64,000 nt of DNA from NCBI GenBank assembly GCA_021648755.1, contig JAKISG010000009.1, positions 1 to 64,000 of the forward strand, written 5' to 3'. The notes under the pieces were generated by a model, which did not search any database, had not been told where the DNA came from, and was given only the letters and a program-made list of their open reading frames with translations. This document shows positions 7,203 to 17,268 of this stretch, piece by piece (position 1 is the stretch's first letter; the number at the start of each line of letters is the position of its first letter). The stretch comes from Flavobacteriaceae bacterium (GTDB lineage Bacteria > Bacteroidota > Bacteroidia > Flavobacteriales > Flavobacteriaceae). Position numbers and translations under genes: made by a program.

Positions 7203-9872
7203 TTAAAACAAAAAAGTCTGCCCATCTTCTTCCTCATTTACAGGTTTATCATCTTTGGGTTTAGTTTCTAATTTAGCACTAAGCGTTTCTTGATCTGTTA
7301 CTTCAATTTCATTAACTTTTGGTTCTTCGTATGTTAAAGGTTCTAATAAGTTTACTTGTTTTATTTTTTCGGCGGTTAATTGGTTACCTACTGCATGAAT
7401 ACCTTTTATAGCAATAAATTCTTCAAAATTTAAGTTTTGGTTGTCTAAACTTCGTTTGGAATACACAATTTCTGCCATTGGTCTATAGTCTGTAGTAACG
7501 ATTTCTAAAAATGATTTGGCATGGTCAGAAATAATAATTTCTTCTTTCGATGGGTTTTCAATCATAAATCGTTTTACAAAATAGCGTTCTTTTTCTCCTT
7601 CAAAATGAATTGCAGAAATGGGTTTGTTTGGAATCCATTTTTCTAACACAATCATATCGCTATCAAAATGAATGGTCAATTTTGGTGCAATAGTTTTTAC
7701 TTTTCCTTTTTGATTGATAATAAGTAGTCTGTCTTCTGAGGTAAATTCACCTAATAAATCACCTCGATTGTCTACATTTAAGCGCTGTACAACTTCGTCG
7801 AACCAAATTTTACGTGGTCTTAAAGTAGATTTTCCTTTTTCTTTTAGTTCTATTTTTTTGACTGTAAATTTTGTAACTGTATTACCACGAGAGCTACGGC
7901 CTTTAATTGCTAATTCAGAAAAATCGATATCCCATTTTAATTTTTTAATGTTTGATAATACTCTTAAATAAAGTGTCACGATTTCGGCTTCTCCATTTGG
8001 GTTTGAAGAAAAATATAAAATTTTTGAACCTTTGTTGCCCATCGTTAAATCGTATTCTTTATCGCGTGAAACACTACTTACAAAGAAGCGTTTCATAAAA
8101 GTTTTTCCGGCTTTACCATCACGATAAATTAGATTGTAAATGGTACGTTTGTCTCCTTTTTTAAATATGGCAATATGAATAATGTCTTTACCTACAAAGG
8201 TTTTTGCATCTACTTTGGTAAGCCTCATTTTACCATCACTTTTAAACACAATAATAGCGTCAATATCAGAACAATTGGCAACAAATTCATCTTTACGCAA
8301 ACTTGTACCGACAAAACCATCTTTTTTATTGACATATAATTTCGTGTTACGTATAACAACCTTTGTAGCAATGATATCTTCAAAAGTACGTAACTCTGTT
8401 TTGCGTTCTCTGCCTTTACCGTATTTAGATTTTAGATTTTTGAAATAATTAATAACATAGGTAATTAGGTTTGCTAGGTGGTTTTTTATTACTTCTATTT
8501 GATTTTCTAAAGTCTCTATATATTGCTTGGCTTTGTCAATATCAAATTTGGATATTTTTTTTATTCTAATTTCTGTTAAACGAATGATATCTTCTTCGGT
8601 AATAGTACGTTTTAAATGTTTGATATGTGGTTTTAGACCTTTGTCAATTGCTTTAATTACGCCTTCCCAAGTTTCTTCTTCTTCCATATCACGATAGATT
8701 CTTTTTTCAATAAAAATACGTTCTAAAGAAGCAAAGTGCCATTTTTCTTGCAATTCATTTAACTGGATTTCAAGTTCTTGTTTTATTAAATCAACAGTAT
8801 GGTCTGTTGTGTGTTTTAACATTTCGGTTACACCAATAAAAATGGGTTTGTTATTTTCAATAATACAGGCGTTTGGCGAAATAGAAGTTTCACAATTAGT
8901 GAAAGAATATAAGGCATCAATGGTTTTGTCTGGTGAAATTCCTGCTGGTAAATGCACTAAAATTTCTACGGTTGCAGCGGTATTATCTTCTATTTTTTTA
9001 ATTTTAATTTTACCTTTATCATTGGCTTTTAAAATAGAAGAGATTAAGATGTTTGTTGTATTTCCGAAAGGTAATTCGGTAATTACTAATGTTTTTTTAT
9101 CGAGTTGTGAAATTTTTGCACGAACACGTATTTTTCCGCCGCGTTTACCGTCATTGTAGTTCGAGATATCTGCAATTCCGCTGGTTAAAAAATCTGGATA
9201 GATCTTAAAACCTCGTCCGTTTAAATATTTTATAGATGCATCTATAAGTTCATTAAAGTTATGAGGTAATATTTTAGTAGATAATCCTACGGCAATACCT
9301 TCTGCTCCTTGTGCTAATAATAATGGAAATTTTACAGGTAAATCTATGGGTTCTTTTCTACGGCCATCATAGGTCTTTTGCCACTTGGTTATTTTTGGAT
9401 TAAAAACGACTTCTAAAGCAAATTTAGATAAACGTGCTTCGATATATCTACTTGCTGCTGCTCGATCGCCAGTTAGAATATTTCCCCAATTACCTTGCAT
9501 ATCAATCAGTAATTCTTTTTGCCCCAACTGTACTAGGGCATCACCAATACTGGCATCGCCATGCGGGTGGTATTGCATAGTATGCCCAACTAAATTTGCA
9601 ACTTTATTATAACGACCATCATCTAAATCTTTCATAGACTGCATAATGCGTCTTTGTACAGGTTTTAATCCGTCATCTATTGCTGGCACGGCACGTTCTA
9701 AAATCACGTAAGAAGCGTAATCTAAAAACCATTCTTTGTACATGCCTGTAACTTTAGTTATGGTTTCTTCTTGAGCAGAGTCTGTCTCATTTAGATTTTC
9801 GTTATCTAACTCATCGTTTTGTTCGTTCTCTAATGGGTTTTGGTCTTCTATGTTTTCGTTTTCTTCTTGCAT
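7203..9872 (-). CDS. parC: DNA topoisomerase IV subunit A (ParC/GyrA family)
   Basis: This is the breakage-reunion subunit of a type IIA topoisomerase, which with ParE decatenates daughter chromosomes. The 889-residue protein begins with an acidic tail of about 35 residues, then the winged-helix/tower core with the catalytic tyrosine in AAASRYIEARLS (Y143) and the PVQRRIM and HPHGDASIG motifs around 70-110. A beta-pinwheel-like C-terminal region follows, and it ends in EEEDGQTFLF. The GyrA box QRRGG(R/K)G is absent, supporting ParC over GyrA. The partner parE is upstream on the same strand but 693 bases away, with a decayed toxin-antitoxin pair between them. Confidence 0.93.
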   Translation of the reverse strand: MQEENENIEDQNPLENEQNDELDNENLNETDSAQEETITKVTGMYKEWFLDYASYVILERAVPAIDDGLKPVQRRIMQSMKDLDDGRYNKVANLVGHTMQYHPHGDASIGDALVQLGQKELLIDMQGNWGNILTGDRAAASRYIEARLSKFALEVVFNPKITKWQKTYDGRRKEPIDLPVKFPLLLAQGAEGIAVGLSTKILPHNFNELIDASIKYLNGRGFKIYPDFLTSGIADISNYNDGKRGGKIRVRAKISQLDKKTLVITELPFGNTTNILISSILKANDKGKIKIKKIEDNTAATVEILVHLPAGISPDKTIDALYSFTNCETSISPNACIIENNKPIFIGVTEMLKHTTDHTVDLIKQELEIQLNELQEKWHFASLERIFIEKRIYRDMEEEETWEGVIKAIDKGLKPHIKHLKRTITEEDIIRLTEIRIKKISKFDIDKAKQYIETLENQIEVIKNHLANLITYVINYFKNLKSKYGKGRERKTELRTFEDIIATKVVIRNTKLYVNKKDGFVGTSLRKDEFVANCSDIDAIIVFKSDGKMRLTKVDAKTFVGKDIIHIAIFKKGDKRTIYNLIYRDGKAGKTFMKRFFVSSVSRDKEYDLTMGNKGSKILYFSSNPNGEAEIVTLYLRVLSNIKKLKWDIDFSELAIKGRSSRGNTVTKFTVKKIELKEKGKSTLRPRKIWFDEVVQRLNVDNRGDLLGEFTSEDRLLIINQKGKVKTIAPKLTIHFDSDMIVLEKWIPNKPISAIHFEGEKERYFVKRFMIENPSKEEIIISDHAKSFLEIVTTDYRPMAEIVYSKRSLDNQNLNFEEFIAIKGIHAVGNQLTAEKIKQVNLLEPLTYEEPKVNEIEVTDQETLSAKLETKPKDDKPVNEEEDGQTFLF

Positions 9873-10037
9873 TTACTATCTTAAGGCTCTTTATTTAATA
9901 AGGTTATATAAAGTTTTTAGATTCATTCTATTATTATAAAAAGTAATTAGAACGATTTGTAATTTTTCGTATCTTTAATATAATACAAAAAAACATTTTT
10001 ATGAATTATATATTTCCTAATCTCTTTGTTGATTAAT

Positions 10038-10203
10038 TTATGTTTTATCGTTCTGTTTTATAGTTCTGTTTTTGATGTTTTTTATTTGATTGTTTATTAA
10101 ATTTATAAAATTTTTACTTTGTTTTTCATTCCAAATAATTGTTTAAATTTTCAATTATCTCAAAATAAGTAAACTTAGCAAATTTAGTCCAAATTATTTC
10201 CAT
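10038..10203 (-). pseudogene. Relic of a RelE/ParE-family toxin gene
   Basis: On the minus strand an ATG at 10203 opens MEIIWTKFAKFTYFEIIENL and reaches a stop at NNYLE. After a one-base shift the sequence continues as WNEKQSKNFINLINNQIK and ends at 10038. The start resembles small RelE/ParE-type toxins of Bacteroidetes (M.I.WT.FA...Y..I...L). The frameshift and the loss of the C-terminal basic catalytic half mean it is not functional. It overlaps the end of the antitoxin relic by ten bases, as in intact modules. Confidence 0.6.
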
Positions 10204-10446
10204 AAGTAAAGCCTATATTTTTCATTTAATTCTTCCATTACTTGATTGTGGGTAAAAGTATTACTCTCTTTATAATCTTTTAGGTCAACATTTATTAATG
10301 CTTTTTCTATTTTTAAAACATCCATCGCTCCACTCAGACTTATCAATAGGATTTTCCTTTATTTTTTTTATAGGGTTTAAAATAAATACATCTTTTAGAT
10401 TTACTAACCATTCCATTAATTTGTATTTTTCTAGTTGTATGTCCAT
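10194..10446 (-). pseudogene. Relic of the antitoxin gene paired with the RelE/ParE-type toxin relic
   Basis: An ATG at 10446 opens MDIQLEKYKLMEWLVNLKD and continues to about KSEW. After a frameshift, reading resumes with IEKALINVDLKDYKES and THNQVMEELNEKY, ending at 10194. This is the layout of the roughly 75-residue Bacteroidetes antitoxins (an N-terminal LIEWL.SL.D helix, then EK.AI..GL.D...G...TH.EVM). The break between the halves shows decay. The pair sits between parE and parC, genes that are usually adjacent in this group, so it is an old insertion. Confidence 0.6.
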
Positions 10447-10565
10447 AAAATATTTTTTACAAAGTTATTAATTTTTTATTTCAATAACTTTTGAATTAAC
10501 CCAATATCCTTCAGTTTTTTTACTTAAAAAATAAATTACTATAAATAAAATCATAACAATCAATT

Positions 10566-12422
10566 CTAAATTTCTTCTAACAAATCTAACTCAACCTTCA
10601 AATTATCAATAATAAATTTTTGTCTATCAGGTGTGTTTTTTCCCATATAAAATTCTAACATTTTTTGAATTGGCATTTCTTTATCTAACATAACAGGGTC
10701 TAAACGCATATCTTTGCCAATAAAATGCACAAACTCGTTCGGTGAAATTTCACCTAAACCTTTAAATCTTGTAATCTCTGGTTTTCCACGAAGTGAAGCA
10801 ATGGCATCTTTCTTTTCTTGTTCTGAATAACAGTAATGTGTGTCTTTTTTATCACGCACTCTAAATAATGGTGTTTCTAAGATATATAGATGTCCGTTTT
10901 TAATGACTTCTGGAAAGAATTGTAAAAAGAAGGTAATTAATAATAAGCGTATGTGCATACCATCAACATCAGCATCTGTTGCAATAATAATATTATTGTA
11001 ACGTAAATCTTCAATACCATCTTCAATGTTTAGTGCTGCTTGTAATAGGTTAAATTCTTCATTTTCATAAACTATTTTTTTGCTTAGACCAAAACAATTC
11101 AATGGTTTTCCTTTTAGACTAAAGACTGCTTGTGTGTTTACATTACGCGACTTTGTTATAGATCCACTTGCAGAATCACCTTCGGTAATAAAAATGGCAG
11201 TATCTAAACGATTGTCTTTTTTCATATCGTTTAGATGCACTCTGCAATCGCGTAGTTTTTTATTGTGTAAGTTTGCTTTTTTTGCTCTATCTCGTGCTAA
11301 TTTTCTAATACCAGATAAATCTTTGCGTTCTCTTTCTGCTTGTAATATTTTTTTCTGAATTTTAGCTGCAACATTTGGATTTTTATGTAAATAGTTATCA
11401 AAACGGTGTTTTACAAAATCTAGGATAAAGGTTCTTACCGTTGGTAAATTATCACCCATTTCGGTAGAGCCTAATTTTGTTTTTGTTTGAGATTCAAAAA
11501 CGGGTTCCATTACTTTAATGCTTATGGCTGTAACTATAGACTTTCGAATATCTGATGTTTCATAATTCTTTCCAAAAAAATCACGAATTGTTTTTACAAT
11601 GGCTTCTTTATATGCGTTTTGATGTGTTCCGCCTTGTGTAGTGTGTTGCCCGTTTACAAAAGAATAATATTCTTCACTATATTGTGCTTTACTATAGGTT
11701 AAGGCAATTTCAATATCGGTATCTTTTAGGTGTACAACTGGAAAAAGTTGAGATTCTTCATTAATATTGTTTTCTAGTAAATCTTTTAGCCCGTTTTCAG
11801 AAAAATATTTTTCACCATTAAAGACAATTGTTAAACCCGTATTTAGATATACATAATTTTGAATCATCTTGATGATATATTCACTACGAAATTTAAATTT
11901 TGAAAAAATGTCTTCATCTGGAATAAATGAAACTTTAGTACCGCGACGTAAGTTAGAATTTTCTAATTTACCAGCAATAACTAATTCTCCTTTAGAAAAT
12001 TCGGCAATTTTAGTTTGGTTATCTCTAATCGATTGTACTTTAAAATAGTTTGATAGAGCATTAACAGCTTTTGTACCAACACCATTTAACCCAACCGATT
12101 TTTTAAATGCTTTAGAATCATATTTACCACCAGTATTCATTTTAGAAACGACATCTATTACTTTTCCTAACGGAATCCCTCGACCATAATCCCGAATAAT
12201 TACGGTTTGGTTTCTAACTGAAATTTCAATAACTTTACCAGCACCCATTACAAATTCATCAATACAATTATCTAAAACCTCTTTGATTAAGATATAAATT
12301 CCATCATCAGGAGCAGAACCATCACCCAATTTGCCAATATACATTCCTGGACGCATACGTATATGTTCTTTCCAATCTAGTGAGCGTATATTATCTTCGG
12401 TATATTCAGTTTCTTTTGCCAT
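10566..12422 (-). CDS. parE: DNA topoisomerase IV subunit B (ParE/GyrB family)
   Basis: This is the ATPase subunit of topoisomerase IV. It has the GHKL ATP-binding fold (DNCIDEF, then DYGRGIPLG and GLNGVGTKAVNALS near 95-150), the transducer domain (QGGTHQNAYKEA), and the TOPRIM domain with the metal-binding EGDSASGS and DADVDGMHIR. I chose the ATG at 12422 (MAKETEYTEDNIRSLDW), which matches where homologues begin; an in-frame ATG at 12440 would add six residues. At about 618 residues it is complete. It is divergent from ddl, and the relic toxin-antitoxin pair separates it from parC. Confidence 0.94.
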   Translation of the reverse strand: MAKETEYTEDNIRSLDWKEHIRMRPGMYIGKLGDGSAPDDGIYILIKEVLDNCIDEFVMGAGKVIEISVRNQTVIIRDYGRGIPLGKVIDVVSKMNTGGKYDSKAFKKSVGLNGVGTKAVNALSNYFKVQSIRDNQTKIAEFSKGELVIAGKLENSNLRRGTKVSFIPDEDIFSKFKFRSEYIIKMIQNYVYLNTGLTIVFNGEKYFSENGLKDLLENNINEESQLFPVVHLKDTDIEIALTYSKAQYSEEYYSFVNGQHTTQGGTHQNAYKEAIVKTIRDFFGKNYETSDIRKSIVTAISIKVMEPVFESQTKTKLGSTEMGDNLPTVRTFILDFVKHRFDNYLHKNPNVAAKIQKKILQAERERKDLSGIRKLARDRAKKANLHNKKLRDCRVHLNDMKKDNRLDTAIFITEGDSASGSITKSRNVNTQAVFSLKGKPLNCFGLSKKIVYENEEFNLLQAALNIEDGIEDLRYNNIIIATDADVDGMHIRLLLITFFLQFFPEVIKNGHLYILETPLFRVRDKKDTHYCYSEQEKKDAIASLRGKPEITRFKGLGEISPNEFVHFIGKDMRLDPVMLDKEMPIQKMLEFYMGKNTPDRQKFIIDNLKVELDLLEEI

Positions 12423-12655
12423 TCTTTTCAGTATTCGCATTTCTGTGTTTAGTTGCCAACTCTGCCAACGATCAACACTAAAAGTGAAATGCTAATTTAA
12501 GAAATATGATCTTTTATTTTAAGGGTAAAAAATAGAAGTTATTAACAGCTATAAATCTATCTTTTCGTTTATTGAATCATTTGTAGCATTTAAATTTTTA
12601 GATAAATAATTATATGAACTTAAGAATAAATATAAAAAAATAAATATTCTTTTTG

Positions 12656-12663
12656 TAAGTTTG
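12656..12663 (+). promoter_or_regulatory. -7 promoter box (TAAGTTTG) next to the ddl start
   Basis: TAAGTTTG fits TAnnTTTG and ends four bases before the ATG at 12668, so transcription from it would produce an almost leaderless mRNA. No TTG -33 is seen at normal spacing. Confidence 0.4.
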
Positions 12664-12667
12664 TAAT

Positions 12668-13636
12668 ATGAAAAAAAATATAGCGGTAGTTATGGGTGGA
12701 TATTCTTCTGAAGTAAAAATATCTATGTTGAGTGGTCAAGTTGTTGTTACTAATTTAGATGTTACTAAATATCATATTTATACTATTCATATTCTTAAAA
12801 ATAAATGGGTTGCAGTTGTCGATTCTCAAGAAATACCTATTAATAAAAATGATTTTTCAATAACAATACACCATAAAAAAATAATTTTTGATTGTATTTT
12901 TAATGCAATTCATGGTAACCCTGGCGAAAATGGCAAACTCATTGCGTATTTTGAACTCTTAAATATAAGACATACTTCTGCTTCTTTTTACCAAATGGCT
13001 TTGACTTTTAACAAACGGGATACCTTAAGCGTTTTAAAAGAGTATGCTGTAAAATGTGCAAAATCAATATATATTAATAAAGGAGATAAAATAGATTTAG
13101 ATAACATCATAAGTAGTTTAAAACTACCTTGTTTTGTAAAGCCAAATAATGCAGGTTCTAGTTACGGAATTTCAAAAGTACATCAAAAAGAAAATCTACA
13201 AAAAGCAATAGATTATGCTTTTACCGAAGATACTGAAATTTTAATTGAATCGTTTTTAAATGGTAAAGAAGTTTCGGTTGGTGTTACAAAATTTAATAAT
13301 GAGATTGTTGTTTTACCAATGACCGAAATTATTTCAGAAAATGATTTTTTTGACTACGAGGCTAAATACAAAGGTAAATCACAAGAGATTACACCTGCAA
13401 GAATAAGCAAAGAGGAACATAAAAAACTACATAAAACAGCCACTAAAATATACAAAATATTAAATCTAAAAGGGATAACTAGGTCTGACTTTATTTTAGT
13501 AAATGGTGAGCCTCATTTTATAGAAATAAATACAGTGCCTGGTTTGTCTATAGAGAGTATTGTGCCACAACAAATAAGAGAGGCTGGTTATAGTTTACAA
13601 GCGTTTTTTGGTTTGGCTATTGAAAATTGTTTTTAA
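12668..13636 (+). CDS. ddl: D-alanine--D-alanine ligase
   Basis: The enzyme joins two D-alanines with ATP to make the terminal dipeptide of peptidoglycan precursors in the cytoplasm. The 322-residue protein shows the Ddl order: an N-terminal VVMGGYSSEVKISMLSG, the ATP-grasp glycine loop FVKPNNAGSSYGISKV near 160-173, the central GKEVSVGV, and the C-terminal FIEINTVPGLS with the metal-binding glutamate and asparagine. Length is slightly short of typical (about 310-360) but complete. It is transcribed divergently from parE and stands alone. Confidence 0.94.
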   Translation: MKKNIAVVMGGYSSEVKISMLSGQVVVTNLDVTKYHIYTIHILKNKWVAVVDSQEIPINKNDFSITIHHKKIIFDCIFNAIHGNPGENGKLIAYFELLNIRHTSASFYQMALTFNKRDTLSVLKEYAVKCAKSIYINKGDKIDLDNIISSLKLPCFVKPNNAGSSYGISKVHQKENLQKAIDYAFTEDTEILIESFLNGKEVSVGVTKFNNEIVVLPMTEIISENDFFDYEAKYKGKSQEITPARISKEEHKKLHKTATKIYKILNLKGITRSDFILVNGEPHFIEINTVPGLSIESIVPQQIREAGYSLQAFFGLAIENCF

Positions 13637-13877
13637 TTTTTAACTATTCTCATTTTCTAACGCAAAATTATAAATTTTTATTGTTTTATTCATTTTTTTA
13701 AAAAGCAATAATCGAGCATTAAAAATTTTGAAATATGCCAAAAAGCAATGATGAAAGTGTTTATTTAATTTAAAAAAATATAAAATAAAAATATAAAAAA
13801 ATAAATTTAAGAATTTATCCTAACTTGCGAGCTTAAAGGTTAAACTTAAAAATAATTTTCTTTTTAAATATTTTGAC

Positions 13878-13885
13878 TACTTTTG
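13878..13885 (+). promoter_or_regulatory. Putative -7 box (TACTTTTG) for the BatA-like gene
   Basis: TACTTTTG matches TAnnTTTG, 17 bases before the ATG at 13903. The 266-base gap before it is very AT-rich and shows no other recognised element. Confidence 0.4.
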
Positions 13886-13902
13886 ACAAATCTTAATAAA
13901 CA

Positions 13903-15858
13903 ATGCAGTTTAAGTACCCTGAATTTTTTTACGCTCTATTTTTACTACTTATACCTATAATTGTTCATTTATTTCAATTACGGCGATTTGAAAAAGTTGC
14001 TTTTACAAATGTAGATTTTCTTAAAAAATTAACTCTTCAGACTAGAAAAAGTTCCAAATTAAAACAGTTCTTAATTCTTCTCTCTAGATTATTTTTGCTT
14101 GCTGCATTGATTTTTGCTTTCGCACAACCATTTTTTAGCAAAAATAAAACAAATGTAAAACCGCAAACTTTATTGTATTTAGATAATTCATTAAGTATGC
14201 AAGCTAAAGATGGCAATAACGAACTACTTAAAAAAGCAGTACAAGCTATTATCAGTGATTTTTCTGTTCCTAATAATATTACCGTCTTAACCAATACAGA
14301 GTTATACAAAAATTTAAGTGCCAAGGAGTTAAAAAACAAATTATTATCTTTAGAATACCACCCTGTACCTCAAAATCTAACTACCGTATTGTTAAAGGTT
14401 AATAATGCATTTCATAATGGTAAGAAAAAAAATATAAAAAATCATGTAGTCTTAATATCTGATTTTCAAAAACACACGCTAGATTCTAATTTAAAGTTAA
14501 ACCATTTAACTGATTATTCTTTTGTACAATTATTACCACAAAAAAAAGCAAATATAAGTATTGATAGTGTTTTTATTGCGGCACAAAATGCTAATGAAAT
14601 TACTTTAAAAGTACAGTTAAAATCCTATAATGCTAGTAATGAAAATTTATCTATTTCATTATTTAAAGATCACATTTTAGTTGGCAAGGCAAGTGCTGTT
14701 ATTAAAAAAGATAAAATAACCGATGTCTCATTTCGTTTTCCTTTTAATGCTAATTTTAATGGCACTATTACTATAGAAGATAATCTAATACCTTTTGACA
14801 ATACGCTATATTTTAGTCTGAATAAAGTAGCAAAAATCAAAGTCTTAGGTATTGGAACTAAAAATACATTCTTATCAAAAATTTATACGAATAGTGAGTT
14901 TGATTTTAGTAGTAAAAAAATAAATCAATTAGATTATAACCAAATTAATACACAGCATTTAATTATTTTAAATGAGTTAGATAAAATTCCTAATTCGCTA
15001 CAAAAAACGTTAAAAGATTTTATTTTTTCTGGCGGAAGCCTAGTTGTAATACCTTCTTTAAAATTAGACTTATCTAATTATAATCAGTTTTTTAATTTAC
15101 TTAAAATTGGATCCATAAATACACTAAATAAAAATGAACGTAAGGTAACAACTATTAATTTTTCACATAATATCTTGGCGAAAGTTTTCGAAAAACAAAT
15201 TAAAAATTTTCAATATCCAAATATAAAAAGTAGTTATAGTGCTAATTTTAAAAACGCTTCTTCTATTTTAAAATTAGACAATCAGCAGGCATTTATTTCG
15301 CAAACAAAAATCAATAATGGTAATTTGTATTATGTTACTGGTGCAATAAATACTAAAAATTCTAATTTCAAAAACTCTCCATTAATAGTGCCTGTTTTTT
15401 ATAATTTTGGCAAACAGAGTTTTAATCTAACAGATCTTTACTATACTGTTGGCAAACCAACTGTTTTTGAAGTAGAAACTGAAATTAAAAAAGAGACCGT
15501 TTTACAGTTAAAAAATGACGAGGTTAGTTTTATTCCTTTACAGCAAATAAGTCAAGGTCGTGTTAAAATTACCACCGAAGAAAATCCGTTACAAGCAAAC
15601 CATTACCAAATTTTTAATGGTAAAAAAGCAATTAAAAATATTGCTTATAATTACGATAGAGCAGAAAGTAATACGCAATATGCAAATATCGTTTCAAAAA
15701 TTAAAGCTTCTAAAAATGCTCATTTTTCAACAAATATAAATCAAGCATTTACTAACATACAAGATAAATACCAAACCAAACCTTTATGGAAAGGCTTGGT
15801 TATTTTAGCCATCTTATTTTTAATAATTGAGATGCTTTTAATTAAATTTTGGAAATAA
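13903..15858 (+). CDS. BatA-domain membrane protein with von Willebrand A-like core
   Basis: The 651-residue protein opens with the BatA N-terminal signature: a helix (FFYALFLLLIPIIVHLF, about 9-25), a short RRFEKVAFTNVDFL link, and a second helix about 55-75. A vWA-like domain follows, with LDNSLSM (about 96-102) resembling the DxSxS metal site. A long beta-rich periplasmic region and a last transmembrane helix (LVILAILFLIIEMLLI) complete it. Proteins of this kind are Bacteroidetes membrane proteins related to the Bat aerotolerance cluster; the exact role is unknown. It is followed 74 bases later by the dihydroorotase homologue, and the two may be co-transcribed. Confidence 0.8.
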   Translation: MQFKYPEFFYALFLLLIPIIVHLFQLRRFEKVAFTNVDFLKKLTLQTRKSSKLKQFLILLSRLFLLAALIFAFAQPFFSKNKTNVKPQTLLYLDNSLSMQAKDGNNELLKKAVQAIISDFSVPNNITVLTNTELYKNLSAKELKNKLLSLEYHPVPQNLTTVLLKVNNAFHNGKKKNIKNHVVLISDFQKHTLDSNLKLNHLTDYSFVQLLPQKKANISIDSVFIAAQNANEITLKVQLKSYNASNENLSISLFKDHILVGKASAVIKKDKITDVSFRFPFNANFNGTITIEDNLIPFDNTLYFSLNKVAKIKVLGIGTKNTFLSKIYTNSEFDFSSKKINQLDYNQINTQHLIILNELDKIPNSLQKTLKDFIFSGGSLVVIPSLKLDLSNYNQFFNLLKIGSINTLNKNERKVTTINFSHNILAKVFEKQIKNFQYPNIKSSYSANFKNASSILKLDNQQAFISQTKINNGNLYYVTGAINTKNSNFKNSPLIVPVFYNFGKQSFNLTDLYYTVGKPTVFEVETEIKKETVLQLKNDEVSFIPLQQISQGRVKITTEENPLQANHYQIFNGKKAIKNIAYNYDRAESNTQYANIVSKIKASKNAHFSTNINQAFTNIQDKYQTKPLWKGLVILAILFLIIEMLLIKFWK

Positions 15859-15932
15859 TACATTTTATTTATTTGTTATTCATTTTATTGGATAGCATAT
15901 CAATAAATTAACAAACAAATCGACGATTAAAA

Positions 15933-17183
15933 ATGAATATTCTACTCAAATCAGCAAAAATAATGGATTCTAATAGTAAATTTTATTTACAAAAAAAAGA
16001 TGTGCTTATTGAAAAAGGAATTATTACAAAAATTACTTCAAAAATACCAGAAAGAAAAAATACAAAAATAATACAATTAGATAACTTGCATATTTCAAAT
16101 GGTTGGTTTGATACTAGTGTTTGTTTTGGTGAGCCAGGTTTTGAGGAGCGCGAAACTATTAAAAATGGGCTAAAAACGGCTGCAAAAAGTGGTTTTACAG
16201 CAATCGCTATTAACCCAAATACAGAACCTTTAATAGATAATAAGTCGGCTGTAGCGTTTTTAATTGGTAAATCCGAAGATAGCTTAACCTCGCTTTATCC
16301 TATTGCCAATTTAACTAAACAAGGCAAAGGTGAAGAAATTGCGGAACTTTTTGATATGCAAAAATCTGGTGCTATTGCTTTTGGGGATTACAAAATAGCA
16401 ACTAGTAATGTTAATGTAATGAAAATCGCATTGCAATATGCGCAAAATTTTGAGGCTTTAATAATGAGCTTTCCGCAAGAAAAAACTATTGCAAATGGTT
16501 ATGTAAACGAAGGTAAAAATAGCACTAAATTAGGTTTAAAAGGTATTCCAGCACTTGCAGAGGAATTACAAATAGCAAGAGATTTATTGCTATTAGCTTA
16601 TACTGGTGGAAAGTTACATATACCATGCATATCAACTTCAAATTCAGTTAAATTGATTGCAGATGCCAAAAAAAAAGGGTTAAATGTTACTTGTAGTGTT
16701 GCCGTTCATAATTTAGTTTTAACCGATGATGAACTTTTTGATTTTAATACTAATTATAAAGTAAGCCCACCATTAAGAGCAAAAAAAGATTGCAACGCAT
16801 TACGTAAAGGGCTTAAAAACGGAACTATTGATATGCTTACTTCAGATCACAACCCTATAGATGTAGAAAATAAAAAAGTTACTTTTGAACGAGCAATGTT
16901 TGGTTCTATTGGTTTAGAAAGTTTATTTGGTTTTGCTAATTCTGTTTTAGATTTAGAAACTATACTAATAAGTTTAACTACAAACCCTAGAAAAAGGTTT
17001 GGCTTACCAATACCTACTATAGAAGTTGGCGAAACTGCAGATTTAACATTATTTAATCCTGAAAATAAATTTGTTTTTACTAAAAAACAAATTCTATCAA
17101 CTTCTAAAAATGCAATTGCTTTAAACCATAAATTACAAGGTTTGGTTTATGGCGTTGTGGTTAAAAATAAAATAATGATTTAA
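15933..17183 (+). CDS. Dihydroorotase-like amidohydrolase lacking metal ligands (probably non-catalytic)
   Basis: The 416 residues align with the long dihydroorotase class: the N-terminal beta-sandwich, GEPGFEERETI, and SDHNPID near the end. However, the HxH metal-binding site after the first strand (normally DxHVHxR) reads D60-T-S-V-C-F-G, so both histidines and the substrate-binding arginine are missing. The later LHxxH histidine is also replaced (LHIPCIST). The retained fold with lost ligands resembles the inactive PyrC-prime subunits that support aspartate transcarbamoylase. No other pyrimidine gene is adjacent. Automatic annotation as PyrC would overstate what the sequence supports. Confidence 0.85.
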   Translation: MNILLKSAKIMDSNSKFYLQKKDVLIEKGIITKITSKIPERKNTKIIQLDNLHISNGWFDTSVCFGEPGFEERETIKNGLKTAAKSGFTAIAINPNTEPLIDNKSAVAFLIGKSEDSLTSLYPIANLTKQGKGEEIAELFDMQKSGAIAFGDYKIATSNVNVMKIALQYAQNFEALIMSFPQEKTIANGYVNEGKNSTKLGLKGIPALAEELQIARDLLLLAYTGGKLHIPCISTSNSVKLIADAKKKGLNVTCSVAVHNLVLTDDELFDFNTNYKVSPPLRAKKDCNALRKGLKNGTIDMLTSDHNPIDVENKKVTFERAMFGSIGLESLFGFANSVLDLETILISLTTNPRKRFGLPIPTIEVGETADLTLFNPENKFVFTKKQILSTSKNAIALNHKLQGLVYGVVVKNKIMI

Positions 17184-17268
17184 CTTACTCTCTATAGGTT
17201 GTTTCAAAAAGTATCTTTTATACTTTAGGATAAAGTTATTTGATTTTAATTAGCACAAACAACATTGT

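Noticed and set aside
8182..9612. Several open frames of 75-116 codons on the plus strand inside parC
   Set aside because: They mirror the parC coding pattern, lack recognisable motifs and overlap essential coding sequence completely.
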